Assembly: GCA_963787895.1 (NCBI GenBank) | Contig: CAWBEX010000003.1 | Span: forward strand, 59,792-123,791 | Direction of reading: 5' to 3' | DNA: 64,000 nt | Source of the DNA: Anderseniella sp963787895 | GTDB taxonomy: Bacteria > Pseudomonadota > Alphaproteobacteria > Rhizobiales > Aestuariivirgaceae | Shown here: one piece after another, positions 9,297 through 18,463 of the stretch | Layout of the letters: the number at the start of each line of letters is the position of its first letter | How positions within the stretch are numbered: position 1 is the stretch's first letter | Translations under genes and position numbers: made by a program | The notes under the pieces: generated by a model | Seen by the model: only the letters and a program-made list of their open reading frames with translations | What the model was told of the DNA's origin: nothing | Databases searched by the model: none

Positions 9297-9462
9297 TGTT
9301 TCCCCCGGTAAATCACCATTAAGATCAGTACCTTAGGTTGCAAGATTGCCTTGCACCCCTAAGTTGAGCACCGTTATAGGTACAATTGCTGGTTTCTCGC
9401 AACATCAACCCTGCGCTAACCTTGTTTGGTGAGGTTAAACTGCAGGTTGTTTTTTGGTTGCT

Positions 9463-10251
9463 CTAAATGGTGAACAGCTTACCAAGGCCGTGAAGTGGCT
9501 CTTCTACACCTGCGAGGCGTATGGAGTGCCAGGCCATTGCATGGTTGCTGGAAGTCACCGGAAGGCCGATTTCGTCCTCAATGGCCTGCGCCGCCTGTGT
9601 CAGCCGAACGGACGTGCAGGAGACGAAAACAGCATCAATGTTAGCCTCTGACGCAACACGTTTTACGGCGTTGTGAATCGAATCTGGTGAGATCGCAGCA
9701 ACGATTGCATCCGAACTTTCGTTAAATGATCCGAATACCGGCACTTCGAAACCACGGGCGCGAATGTAGTCGGCAACGATCTGGTTTACGTCTGCCCGGT
9801 ATGGCGTCAGAACGCCGATGCGCTTTGCGCCAAGTGCGGTGAAGGCGGCAAAAGCTGCTGTAATTGGCGTTGTGCAGGCAACACCAGGGCGCGCCTCGCG
9901 GATGCGGTTGAAAACGTTTTCTTCGCCGATGGCCATGGAGGCAGAGGTGCAGCCATAGGCGATCACGTCCATTTTCGCTCCGGGCAAGAACATGTTTGCG
10001 CTATCGCGGATGCGTGGTTCCATTGCGCGAAGCGTTTCCGGCGTGATCTCGTCGTCGTTGAAGATGCGGCTTTCATACAGGGCCAGGCCGGGCAACTTGT
10101 TGAATATCTGCCGCCATTCATGTTCGATTGTGTAGTCGCTTGCCAAAACGATGAGGCCTATGCGGCCGCGTGGCGCGATGCCGTCGTCTGTCTCAAATGG
10201 CAAGTGCTCAAGGAGTTTCATTTGTGCGCGGTTGTCGGTTTTCATATCCAC
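9463..10251 (-). CDS. eutA: Asp/Glu racemase-family protein, EutA-like (ectoine utilisation)
   Basis: The 262-residue product belongs to the aspartate racemase / maleate isomerase / arylmalonate decarboxylase superfamily, with the two active-site cysteines in YGCTSASM and SCTSVRL at about 100 and 210. GRIGLIVLASDYTIEHEWR and the length match EutA of ectoine utilisation clusters, whose exact reaction is still unsettled. In many genomes eutA sits beside eutBC and eutD(doeA); here doeA is 4.4 kb away and eutB/eutC are absent from the window. AGGAG lies 7 bases before a GTG at 10251; an ATG follows at 10245. Maleate isomerase-type function is the alternative. Confidence 0.65.
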   Translation of the reverse strand: MDMKTDNRAQMKLLEHLPFETDDGIAPRGRIGLIVLASDYTIEHEWRQIFNKLPGLALYESRIFNDDEITPETLRAMEPRIRDSANMFLPGAKMDVIAYGCTSASMAIGEENVFNRIREARPGVACTTPITAAFAAFTALGAKRIGVLTPYRADVNQIVADYIRARGFEVPVFGSFNESSDAIVAAISPDSIHNAVKRVASEANIDAVFVSCTSVRLTQAAQAIEDEIGLPVTSSNHAMAWHSIRLAGVEEPLHGLGKLFTI

Positions 10252-10418
10252 GTTGCGATCTCCTGCTGAAACGCAGATATGTTAGCATGAACGCAAAATT
10301 GTTGCACTGGATTTGCACTTTGAAGCGCAGCTGCGCGGAATGTGCCGCTTGAAACACCCGGCAACCCGTGTCAATAAACACGCCAATCATGCAATTCTAG
10401 ATTTTGGGAGTTTATGCC

Positions 10419-11657
10419 ATGGCCTATTCGGCCGTTCTGCCGCGCCGCCAGTCGGTTGGTGTTAAAGTGGGTGACAAGGTCCAGATCGGCGGAGGTGCGC
10501 CGGTGGTTGTGCAGTCCATGACGAACACGGACACTGCTGACATCGAAGGCACTGCCCAGCAGGTTGCTGCCCTTGCTCGAGCTGGTTCGGAACTGGTTCG
10601 CATTACAGTTGATAAGGAAGAAGCCGCCAAGGCGGTGCCGCATATTCGCGACCGGCTGGATCAAATGGGTTTCGATACGCCGCTGATCGGCGACTTCCAC
10701 TATATTGGCCATACACTGTTGCGTGATCACCCGGCCTGCGCCGAAGCGCTTGGCAAGTACCGCATCAATCCGGGCAATGTGGGCTTCAAGGAAAAGCAGG
10801 ACCGCAATTATTCGATGATGATCGAACGGGCGATCGAGTTTAACAAGCCGGTTCGCATTGGCGTGAACTGGGGATCGCTGGACCAGGCCATGCTGGCCCG
10901 GATGATGGACGAGAATGCCAACCTGGCGGAGCCAAAGGATGCGCGCCTTGTTATGCACGACACCATGGTTGAGTCCGGCCTGCAATCTGCGCAGCGTGCC
11001 CGCGACCTGGGTCTGGCCCAGGACAAGATCGTGATTTCGGTGAAGGTGTCGGAGGTGCAGGACCTCATTGCCTGCTACCGCCAGATCGCCGAGCGTTCCG
11101 ACTATGCCCTGCATCTTGGCCTGACCGAAGCCGGTATGGGTTCGAAGGGGATGGTTGCGTCTGCTGCCGGCATTGGTGTGCTGTTGCAGGAAGGCGTCGG
11201 CGATACAATCCGCATTTCGCTTACCCCCGAGCCAGGCGGCGACCGTTCAAAGGAAGTTATCGTGGCGCAGGAAATCCTGCAAACCATGGGCATCCGCTCG
11301 TTCACCCCCATGGTTATCGCATGCCCCGGGTGCGGGCGCACCACGTCTACGGTGTTCCAGCATCTTGCGCAGGATATTCAGGGTTACCTGCGTGCACAGC
11401 AACCAGAATGGAAGAAGGCCTATCCGGGATTTGAAGAGCTTCAGGTCGCGGTCATGGGGTGCATTGTCAATGGTCCCGGCGAATCCAAGCACGCAGACAT
11501 CGGCATATCGCTGCCAGGTACCGGCGAGGTTCCCGCAGCTCCAGTGTTCATTGATGGCAAGAAAGTAAAGACGCTTCGTGGTGACGATATTGGCGATCAG
11601 TTCAAGCAGATCGTTGATGAGTATGTGGTAAACCGCTGGGGTTCTGCCGCTGAATAG
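10419..11657 (+). CDS. ispG: 4-hydroxy-3-methylbut-2-enyl diphosphate synthase (flavodoxin/ferredoxin) IspG
   Basis: IspG (GcpE) is the [4Fe-4S] enzyme that converts MEcPP to HMBPP in the MEP isoprenoid pathway. The sequence has PVVVQSMTNTDTAD, VRITVDKEEAA, YRINPGNVG and the cluster cysteines in ACPGCGRTTSTVFQ and GCIVNGPGESKHAD. The length, 412 residues, is normal. GGGAG at 10406-10410 sets ATG 10419 as start. A large hairpin follows the stop. Another isoprenoid gene, ispA, lies downstream on the other strand. Confidence 0.96.
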   Translation: MAYSAVLPRRQSVGVKVGDKVQIGGGAPVVVQSMTNTDTADIEGTAQQVAALARAGSELVRITVDKEEAAKAVPHIRDRLDQMGFDTPLIGDFHYIGHTLLRDHPACAEALGKYRINPGNVGFKEKQDRNYSMMIERAIEFNKPVRIGVNWGSLDQAMLARMMDENANLAEPKDARLVMHDTMVESGLQSAQRARDLGLAQDKIVISVKVSEVQDLIACYRQIAERSDYALHLGLTEAGMGSKGMVASAAGIGVLLQEGVGDTIRISLTPEPGGDRSKEVIVAQEILQTMGIRSFTPMVIACPGCGRTTSTVFQHLAQDIQGYLRAQQPEWKKAYPGFEELQVAVMGCIVNGPGESKHADIGISLPGTGEVPAAPVFIDGKKVKTLRGDDIGDQFKQIVDEYVVNRWGSAAE

Positions 11658-11693
11658 TGCGCGGCCACTCTTATCGGTATTTCAAACGTTGAA

Positions 11694-11728
11694 CGGGGCT
11701 TGGCAGATATTGTGTCTGCCAAACCCCG
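11694..11728. terminator. Long stem-loop after ispG
   Basis: CGGGGcTTGGCAGA pairs with TCTGCCAAaCCCCG around a 7-base loop, one mismatch in a 14-bp stem. No run of T follows, so it may be a weak or Rho-assisted terminator, or an mRNA-protecting hairpin. Confidence 0.45.
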
Positions 11729-11758
11729 CTCAGGCTCCAGCCGTCCCGGAACCGTTGT

Positions 11759-11784
11759 CGGCCTTCCCGGGTGTGAGAAGGCCG
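11759..11784. terminator. Stem-loop between ispG and the small exported-protein gene
   Basis: CGGCCTTC and GAAGGCCG form a perfect 8-bp stem around a 10-base loop. It lies 14 bases beyond the stop of the leftward small-protein gene and could end that transcript; there is no T tract. Confidence 0.35.
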
Positions 11785-11797
11785 GCAATTCAATTGA

Positions 11798-12007
11798 TCA
11801 GCGCCGTTGAGCGCGACATTCATAGTAGGCAACCCACATCAGGTCGCGCATTTCCTGGGTTCGGGCGCCCATCGCCCGTGTCTTGTAGTAGTAGCAGACC
11901 GAGTTCAGTTCGTTGTTGTAACCGTGTGCGCCGCCGGCTTGGGCGCTGCTGGCGGAGATGCCTGCAATACCGGCTGCGATGATTGCTGCTGTGATGATTG
12001 TTTTCAT
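11798..12007 (-). CDS. Small exported protein of unknown function
   Basis: A 69-residue product begins MKTIITAAIIAAGIAGISAS and has a signal peptide with a likely cleavage after SAQA, leaving about 46 residues (GGAHGYNNELNSVCYYYKTR...). Two Cys residues, in SVCYYY and YYECRAQ, could form a disulfide. AAGGATCAGGAAA stands directly before the ATG at 12007, which is why this start is preferred to an upstream one at 12085. I do not recognise a family. Confidence 0.6.
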   Translation of the reverse strand: MKTIITAAIIAAGIAGISASSAQAGGAHGYNNELNSVCYYYKTRAMGARTQEMRDLMWVAYYECRAQRR

Positions 12008-12137
12008 TTTCCTGATCCTTGTGACGACTTGTGCGAATTGCTCCAGGGGCACTGTGGCAAGCGCCGCCTTGTTGTTGATGAGCACCTTCGCACTGTTGCA
12101 AGAAGGATGATGTGCAGTTTGTCACATGACGGAAATA

Positions 12138-13025
12138 TCAGTTCTTGCGTTCGACGATGAAGCGCGCAGCTTCACGCAGAATGTCGGCCTTGCTACCGTA
12201 GCGGGACACAGCATCACAGGCATCATCCGCCAGAGCACTTGCCTTTTGCCGGGCACCGTCGAGGCCGAACAGGTCGATAAATGTGGCCTTGCCGGCATCA
12301 GCATCCTTCTGGGTCGCCTTGCCCAATTGCTCGGGCGAGCTTTCAACATCAAGGATGTCGTCTGCGATCTGGAACGCAAGGCCAACCTTGTCGGCATAGG
12401 TGCGCATTGCCGTGCGGTCATCGGCGCCAGCTTGCGCCAGGATTGCGCCACCCTCGAGCGAAAAGCGAAACAGTTCTCCGGTCTTCAGGCTTTGAATGGC
12501 GACAATCTCGTCAAGATCATGCGATTGCTTTTCTTCCGCTGCCAGATCGAGCATCTGGCCACCGACCATTCCGTTGTGGCCGGCTGCGCGGGCAAGCTCC
12601 AACGCCAGTTCCGCGCGCACACCACCATCCGGGTGGGTCAACGGGTCAGTCATGATCTCGAATGCAATAGTGAGAAGGCCATCACCGGCGAGGATGGCCG
12701 TAGCCTCGTCATACTGCATGTGACAGGTTGGTTTGCCGCGACGCAGATCGTCGTCGTCCATGGCAGGCAGGTCATCATGCACCAGTGAATAGCAGTGGAT
12801 GCACTCCAGGGCTGCTCCCACCCGCAATGACCGGGCGCGTTCGGCACCAAGAATGCGGGCGCTTTCAGCAACGAAAAATGGTCTGAGGCGTTTGCCCTGA
12901 GCCAGAGCGGAGTAGCGCATCGCTTCGGTTACCCGAGGTGCGCGTGCCTGGTTCAAGCTGATAAGTTCATCGAGGACTGCCTCGATCTCTTCGGCAGTGT
13001 CTTTCAAAGTGGCCTGAAAGGTCAT
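12138..13025 (-). CDS. ispA: Short-chain polyprenyl (farnesyl/geranylgeranyl) diphosphate synthase
   Basis: The 295-residue enzyme condenses allylic diphosphates with IPP. The first aspartate-rich motif DDLPAMDDDD lies at residues 84-93, with HCYSLVHDD just before it, and the second motif QIADDILD lies near 220. GGQMLDL and KTGELFRFS are also typical. The two extra residues within the first motif (DDxxxxD) mark the bacterial type II FPP synthase form. The gene is divergent from mtgA. Confidence 0.93.
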   Translation of the reverse strand: MTFQATLKDTAEEIEAVLDELISLNQARAPRVTEAMRYSALAQGKRLRPFFVAESARILGAERARSLRVGAALECIHCYSLVHDDLPAMDDDDLRRGKPTCHMQYDEATAILAGDGLLTIAFEIMTDPLTHPDGGVRAELALELARAAGHNGMVGGQMLDLAAEEKQSHDLDEIVAIQSLKTGELFRFSLEGGAILAQAGADDRTAMRTYADKVGLAFQIADDILDVESSPEQLGKATQKDADAGKATFIDLFGLDGARQKASALADDACDAVSRYGSKADILREAARFIVERKN

Positions 13026-13138
13026 TTGTGCTGAGGTCTTTCAAAATGCCGGTTCCATCATGGTGTGGACCGGGGTAAACGATATGAGTAACTGGTCTTC
13101 TTCTAAGCAGGCCGAATGAATACTGCAACGGGTAAGCG

Positions 13139-13843
13139 ATGGGGCTTGGTGCAAAAAAAGGATGGTGGAAGTATGCGCGCTTCGCTTCGCTGGCGCTTCT
13201 AACGCTGCTTGTGATTCCGTACGTGTTGACGCCGGTCTACGCAGTTGTGCCGCCCCCGATCACCGCGATGATGTTGTGGAAGAAGGTGCAAGGCAATGCC
13301 ATCGATTATCGGTGGCGGCCATTGTCAGAGACGTCTCAGAACCTGGTGCGTTCGGTAGTCACTGCAGAAGACGCCCGGATTTGCGAGCATAACGGTATCG
13401 ATTGGACCGTATTATCGGATGTCATTTCAGAAGCCGTGAGCAGTGAGGATGGGCCCAAGCGGGGTGGTTCGACAATCACGCAGCAAGTGGCAAAGAACCT
13501 GTTTCTGTGGCCTTCGCGGTCCTATGTGCGCAAGGCTCTGGAAATTCCGCTTGCACTGTGGATCGACCTGGTGTGGAGCAAGCGCCGCATTGTTGAGGTT
13601 TATGTCAACACGGCCGAGTGGGCGCCGGGCATCTATGGTGTGGAAGCTGCTGCACAGCATCACTTCAACAAATCAGGCAAGGCAATGTCGAAGGCACAGG
13701 CGGCCCAGCTCGCCGCAGCATTGCCGAATCCCATTGTGCGTGATGCCGGCAAGCCCGGCCCAAAAGTTCGCGCCAAGGCGCAAACCATCCGTAAGCGGGT
13801 GAACTCAACCTTGCCGTATCTCGATTGCCTGAAACTGGATTGA
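13139..13843 (+). CDS. mtgA: Monofunctional biosynthetic peptidoglycan transglycosylase MtgA
   Basis: A 234-residue GT51 glycosyltransferase that polymerises lipid II glycan strands outside the inner membrane. A membrane anchor (FASLALLTLLVIPYVLTPVYAVV) lies at residues 15-37. The catalytic Glu is in TAEDARICEHNGIDW and the second key motif is RGGSTITQQVAKNLFLWPSR. AEWAPGIYGVEAAAQHHF is also standard. A seven-A run lies just after the start, so the first residues depend on that run being read correctly. In rhizobia rpmF often follows mtgA directly (from memory); here 4.6 kb separate them. Confidence 0.93.
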   Translation: MGLGAKKGWWKYARFASLALLTLLVIPYVLTPVYAVVPPPITAMMLWKKVQGNAIDYRWRPLSETSQNLVRSVVTAEDARICEHNGIDWTVLSDVISEAVSSEDGPKRGGSTITQQVAKNLFLWPSRSYVRKALEIPLALWIDLVWSKRRIVEVYVNTAEWAPGIYGVEAAAQHHFNKSGKAMSKAQAAQLAAALPNPIVRDAGKPGPKVRAKAQTIRKRVNSTLPYLDCLKLD

Positions 13844-13958
13844 TGCCCCTGCGTCCAGTTGGCGCTTGCGACACAAATCACTTTTCCCCTAACTGCCCTG
13901 AAAGACAATCCAGCAAGCAGCCTGAACGGGTCTGCAAACCCCTCAAGGCTTACTTTCC

Positions 13959-15434
13959 ATGTTCTCTCTTGCCGCGCTGAGGCGCGAATGGCTATCCAGT
14001 CCGCGTGCCGACATTCTCGCTGGCATCGTTGTGGCATTGGCGTTGATACCGGAAGCAATCGGCTTTTCCATTATTGCCGGTGTTGATCCCAAGGTTGGGC
14101 TGTACGCTTCGTTCTCCATTGCAGTAATTACTGCGCTCGTTGGTGGTCGACCGGGCATGATCTCTGCGGCTACCGCTGCAATTGCAGTTCTAGTCGTGCC
14201 GCTCATTCGTGATCATGGGGTTGAGTACCTGTTTGCGGCCACCATACTCATGGGTGTCTTTCAAGTCGTGGCGGGGTACGCTCGGCTCGACCTGCTCATG
14301 CAGTATGTATCGACGTCTGTGGTGACCGGGTTCGTCAATGCGCTCGCCATCCTGATTTTCGTGGCTCAGCTGCCGCAGCTCATCAATGTGACGTGGGTGA
14401 CTTATGTCATGGTGGCAGCTGGCCTTGCCATCATCTACCTGTTCCCTCGGTTGACGCGGGCAGTGCCGTCGCCGCTTGTTGCCATTGTTGTGCTGACAGT
14501 GGCCTCAATCTTTGGAGGGTTGAAGGTCAATACCGTGGGAGATATGGGCCAGCTACCATCTTCGCTGCCGTTCTTCTTCATTCCTGATGTGCCTTTCACA
14601 CTGGAAACGCTGAGAATTATTTTTCCATACTCGGTGACCATGGCCATCGTCGGACTTCTTGAGTCATTGCTGACTGCCCACATAGTGGATGACCTGACTG
14701 ACACGCCAAGCAACAAGCAGCGCGAGTGCAAGGGTCAAGGCATTGCCAACTTTGTTACTGGTTTTTTCGGCGGCATGGGAGGCTGTGCCATGATCGGCCA
14801 GTCTGTGATCAACGTGAAATCGGGCGGCAGCACCCGGCTGTCGACCTTTGTGGCAGGTGCCTTTCTGTTGTTCTTGATTGTCGTGCTGGGACCGTTGGTC
14901 AACCAGATCCCCATGCCGTCTTTGGTGGCAGTAATGATCATGGTCTCCATCGGTACGTTCAGCTGGAAATCCATCCGGGAAATCAGGACTAATCCTTGGC
15001 AGTCTTCCGTGGTCATGATTGCCACAGTCGTCGTAGTTGTGTGGACCCATGACCTGGCCCAGGGGGTGCTGGCCGGGGTTGTCTTGTCGGGGCTGTTCTT
15101 TGCCAGCAAGGTGCGTGATATGTTTACCGTCACGTCCAGCCTGTCGCGCAATGGTGCCACGCGCACCTATCGATTTTCCGGGCAGGTGTTCTTTGCTTCT
15201 ACGGAGCGATTTGCCGATGCGTTTGATTTTCGCGAAGTTGTCGACCACGTCATTATTGATGCGTCGGACGCACACTTCTGGGACATTTCCGCAATCGCCA
15301 GCCTGGATCACGCCATACACAAGTTCCGCCGCGAAGGCGCCTCAGTGGAGGTCGTTGGATTGAACAAGGCAAGCGCTACCATGATTGACCGATTTGCCAG
15401 TCATGACAAACCGGTTGAGGAGGGCGGGGCGTAA
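13959..15434 (+). CDS. SulP-family anion permease with C-terminal STAS domain
   Basis: A 491-residue transporter with about 10-12 membrane segments over residues 20-395, including the N-terminal ADILAGIVVALALIPEAIGFS signature, and a STAS domain at about 400-485 (ATRTYRFSGQVFFAST, VIIDASDAHFWDISAIASLD). In STAS proteins the Ser/Asp of DxS-type loops takes part in regulation. The substrate may be sulfate, bicarbonate or another anion. The TAA overlaps the ATG of the universal stress protein by one base, so the two are probably made together; this pairing suggests that the cytoplasmic Usp works with the permease. Confidence 0.87.
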   Translation: MFSLAALRREWLSSPRADILAGIVVALALIPEAIGFSIIAGVDPKVGLYASFSIAVITALVGGRPGMISAATAAIAVLVVPLIRDHGVEYLFAATILMGVFQVVAGYARLDLLMQYVSTSVVTGFVNALAILIFVAQLPQLINVTWVTYVMVAAGLAIIYLFPRLTRAVPSPLVAIVVLTVASIFGGLKVNTVGDMGQLPSSLPFFFIPDVPFTLETLRIIFPYSVTMAIVGLLESLLTAHIVDDLTDTPSNKQRECKGQGIANFVTGFFGGMGGCAMIGQSVINVKSGGSTRLSTFVAGAFLLFLIVVLGPLVNQIPMPSLVAVMIMVSIGTFSWKSIREIRTNPWQSSVVMIATVVVVVWTHDLAQGVLAGVVLSGLFFASKVRDMFTVTSSLSRNGATRTYRFSGQVFFASTERFADAFDFREVVDHVIIDASDAHFWDISAIASLDHAIHKFRREGASVEVVGLNKASATMIDRFASHDKPVEEGGA

Positions 15435-16288
15435 TGAAAAACATACTTGCCTGCATTGATGCCTCGACCTTTGCCAACAGCGTTTGCGACATGACGATTT
15501 GGGCGGCTGGACGCCTGAAGGCGAAGGTTGAACTTCTGCATGTCGTCAAACGCACAGACGCCATTGCAGCACGCAAGGATCTCAGTGGAGCAATAGGGCT
15601 TGGCGTGAAGAGTGAACTCCTCGAAGAGTTGACCAGTATCGATGAAACTCAAAGCAGAATTGCCATCCAGCAAGGCCGTGAGCTTCTGGGCAATGCAGAA
15701 GCCCGGCTCAAGTTGGCTGGCGTCAAACGGATCAACCGCCTGCACAGGCACGGCGGAGTTGCAGAAACCATAATCGAGCGCGAGGCCGAGGCTGATCTTG
15801 TCGTTATCGGCAAACATGGCGCTGCCAGTGAAACCGCAACGGGCACCATCGGTTCAAACATCGAGATTGTCGTCCGTTCCAGTATCAAGCCGGTTCTGAT
15901 CGCGCCTAGAACGGTTTCGACGCCGAATTGCGCTATCATTGCCCTGGATGGAAGCACTGCTGCCAGCAAGGCTGTGGATTTCATCGTTTCCACTCCCTTG
16001 TTCACAGGCCTGGATGTGCATCTGGTCGCGGCAGGGCCAGAAGGAACGGTTGAAAAATCATGGTTTGTGAAAGCCTATTCCCGGCTTGTTGACCGCACTC
16101 CATCCTGCATCATTCATATCAGGGATGGTTCGGTCGAAACCGTCGTGGGAGAGTATCTGGCCCAGCACCCGCAAGGTCTGCTTGTCATGGGAGCTTATGG
16201 CCATTCGCCCTTGCGAACGCTCATATTTGGCAGCAAGACATCTTCCTTGATTGCGCAGGCCAGGGTGCCTGTTCTGCTGTTGCGGTAA
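15434..16288 (+). CDS. Tandem-domain universal stress protein (UspA family)
   Basis: This 284-residue protein holds two Usp domains. The first starts KNILACIDASTFANSVCDM and ends VVIGKHGAASETATGTIGSNIEIVVRSS-type; the second starts with CAIIALDGSTAASKAVDF and ends LLVMGAYGHSPLRTLIFGSKT. The glycine pattern G-x2-G-x9-G(S/T) for ATP binding is visible in both (KHGAASETATGTIGS and GAYGHSPLRTLIFGSKTSS). It is coupled to the SulP permease gene. Confidence 0.87.
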   Translation: MKNILACIDASTFANSVCDMTIWAAGRLKAKVELLHVVKRTDAIAARKDLSGAIGLGVKSELLEELTSIDETQSRIAIQQGRELLGNAEARLKLAGVKRINRLHRHGGVAETIIEREAEADLVVIGKHGAASETATGTIGSNIEIVVRSSIKPVLIAPRTVSTPNCAIIALDGSTAASKAVDFIVSTPLFTGLDVHLVAAGPEGTVEKSWFVKAYSRLVDRTPSCIIHIRDGSVETVVGEYLAQHPQGLLVMGAYGHSPLRTLIFGSKTSSLIAQARVPVLLLR

Positions 16289-16333
16289 GATTTGAAATCC
16301 AACAGTATCGCTGTCTCAAAAGGGGAGCAGTGA

Positions 16334-17551
16334 ATGTCTGATTTGAGAACTGAAGCGCCGAAAAAGGCCTCTTATGATGTGGTGATTGTTGGCGGTGCCA
16401 TGTATGGCTCGTCGATTTCGTGGTGGCTGACATACAATCCCGACTTCAATGGAACCATTCTGGTTGTCGAGCGTGATCCGACCTACAAGGCATGTTCGTC
16501 AACGCACACCAACTCCTGTATCCGGCAGCAATTTTCCGCCCCCATCAACATCAGGATTTCACAGTTTGGCGCCGAGTACGTGCACAAGTTCCGCGAATAC
16601 ATGGGCAACGATGAGCGGGTGCCGCAGCCTCTCATTCACAGCTTCGGCTACATGTATATGGCAGGAACCAGCGAAGGTGCTGCGGTTTTGCGGGAGTGCC
16701 AGCAGATACAGGCATCATGCGGGGCTGCAACCCGTCACATGATGCCGGATGAGATTGCACGGGAGTATCCGTTCTACAATCTGGAGGGTGTGCTTGCTGC
16801 CAACCACAACAAGGTCAATGAAGGCTATTTCGATGGTGCCACGTTGTTTGATTGGTGGCGGCGCAAGGCACGCGAAGGCGGTGCAGAATTCATCGCGAAT
16901 GAAGTGGTTGCAATGCGCAAGAACGCTGCCGGCACGAAGGTAGTGGCCGTGACGCTCAAATCTGGCGAAGTCATTTCCTGTGGCAAGGTTGTCAATGCTT
17001 CCGGGCCGCGCGCCATCGTGACATGCCGGATGGCTGGAATCGAAATCCCGGTTGAACCACGCAAGCGCTATACCTTCATTTTTGATGCCGAAAAGCCGCT
17101 GGACCGTGACCTGCCCCTGACAATCGACGTGACGGGTGTAACCATGCGCACCGATGGCAAGTATTACATGGGCGGGTGTCCGCCTGATCATGATCCGCCG
17201 GTGGACTATGACGATTATCAAGAAGATCACAGCGTCTGGCAGGAGAAGGCGTGGCCCGCCATTGCCAATCGTATTCCACAGTTCGAGGCAATCAAGCTGA
17301 TCAATTCATGGGTAGGGCACTATGCCTACAACACCCTGGATCAGAACGCGATTGTCGGAGCCCACACCAAGATTGGAAACTTCTATTTCGCAAACGGGTT
17401 TTCAGGCCACGGGTTTCAACAGTCTCCGGCCATTGGCCGCGCCATGTCAGAACTCATCACCTATGGTGAGTACCGCACTCTGGATATGTCCGAGTTCAGC
17501 TATGCGCGCATCGAGCGTAATGAACCGTTCCTCGAGAAGGCAATTATATGA
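16334..17551 (+). CDS. FAD-dependent oxidoreductase (DAO family)
   Basis: A 405-residue flavoprotein with SYDVVIVGGAMYGSSISWWL as dinucleotide-binding motif, SSTHTNSCIRQQFS in the early substrate/FAD region, KVVNASGP in the middle and YFANGFSGHGFQQSPAIGRAM as the C-terminal FAD signature. It belongs with sarcosine oxidase-like and glycine oxidase-like amine oxidoreductases; the substrate is unknown. GGGGAG precedes the ATG. The stop overlaps the HpaI aldolase start by four bases (ATGA), so the pair forms an operon: amine oxidation followed by aldol cleavage is a reasonable guess. Confidence 0.82.
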   Translation: MSDLRTEAPKKASYDVVIVGGAMYGSSISWWLTYNPDFNGTILVVERDPTYKACSSTHTNSCIRQQFSAPINIRISQFGAEYVHKFREYMGNDERVPQPLIHSFGYMYMAGTSEGAAVLRECQQIQASCGAATRHMMPDEIAREYPFYNLEGVLAANHNKVNEGYFDGATLFDWWRRKAREGGAEFIANEVVAMRKNAAGTKVVAVTLKSGEVISCGKVVNASGPRAIVTCRMAGIEIPVEPRKRYTFIFDAEKPLDRDLPLTIDVTGVTMRTDGKYYMGGCPPDHDPPVDYDDYQEDHSVWQEKAWPAIANRIPQFEAIKLINSWVGHYAYNTLDQNAIVGAHTKIGNFYFANGFSGHGFQQSPAIGRAMSELITYGEYRTLDMSEFSYARIERNEPFLEKAII

Positions 17552-18321
17552 AAATGAGGACGAACACCTTTCTCAAGGCCATCAAGGGCGGTGAGAAACA
17601 GATCGGCCTATGGTTGAGTCTGTGCAGCAACTATGCAGCGGATGTTGTGTCAACTGCCGGGTATGACTGGTTCCTGCTTGATATGGAACATTCACCCAGT
17701 GACGTGCAGAACGTGCTTGGACAGTTGCAGGCAATTGCCAATGGGCCGGGTACGGCCATTGTGCGTCCCGACTGGAACGATACAGTCAAGATCAAGCGCC
17801 TGCTGGATATCGGGGCACCGGGCCTGCTCCTGCCGATGATCCAGACGGTGGATGAGGCGCGGACGGCAGTGGCTGCGACGCGTTACCCGCCAAATGGTGT
17901 GCGAGGGGTGTCGGGCATGCAGCGCGGCAATGCCTTTGGCCGGGCAAGTGACTATTTTTCGCGCGTGGATGATGAAACAGCAGTGCTGGTTCAGCTTGAG
18001 ACCCAATCGGCCATGGCAATTGCTGAAGATATTGCGGGCGTTGACGGTATTGACGGCGTGTTTTTCGGCCCCAACGACATTGCCGCCGACCTGGGTCACC
18101 TGGCGCAACCCATGCACAAGTCGGTGTGGGACCTTACGATGCCTGTTGCCCGGAAACTGATTGCGAAAGGAGTGCCGGTCGGCACTCTGGTGTTTGATGC
18201 GAAGTTTGCTGCTGAGTTGCTGCAGGAAGGTTTTTCGTTTGTGGCTTGCGGGTCTGACCTTGCGTTGATGTCTAGAGGGGCCGATGCGTTGCTTGCAGAT
18301 GTGAAGCGCAGGATGGGGTGA
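17548..18321 (+). CDS. HpcH/HpaI-family class II aldolase
   Basis: A 257-residue pyruvate-type aldolase. Metal-binding residues are seen in QLETQSAM (Glu) and FGPNDIAADLG (Asp), and the early active-site His in DMEHSPSD; VRPDWND and PNGVRGVSGMQRGN are family signatures. Enzymes of this group cleave 4-hydroxy-2-oxo acids such as HHED or 2-keto-3-deoxy sugars. The gene overlaps the flavoprotein gene by four bases. Confidence 0.85.
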   Translation: MKMRTNTFLKAIKGGEKQIGLWLSLCSNYAADVVSTAGYDWFLLDMEHSPSDVQNVLGQLQAIANGPGTAIVRPDWNDTVKIKRLLDIGAPGLLLPMIQTVDEARTAVAATRYPPNGVRGVSGMQRGNAFGRASDYFSRVDDETAVLVQLETQSAMAIAEDIAGVDGIDGVFFGPNDIAADLGHLAQPMHKSVWDLTMPVARKLIAKGVPVGTLVFDAKFAAELLQEGFSFVACGSDLALMSRGADALLADVKRRMG

Positions 18322-18463
18322 GGCGGTTGCTCACGCAAATCAGTTCTGGCCTTTTGTGCGCCGACAAGCTATAAGCCGCGCCATCCCGGCTGATCGGAAA
18401 AGAGTTTGCAGTTTGGCTGCACGGCAATCCGTGTCTCTGCGGCCCACATTTACGGAGTTTGTC

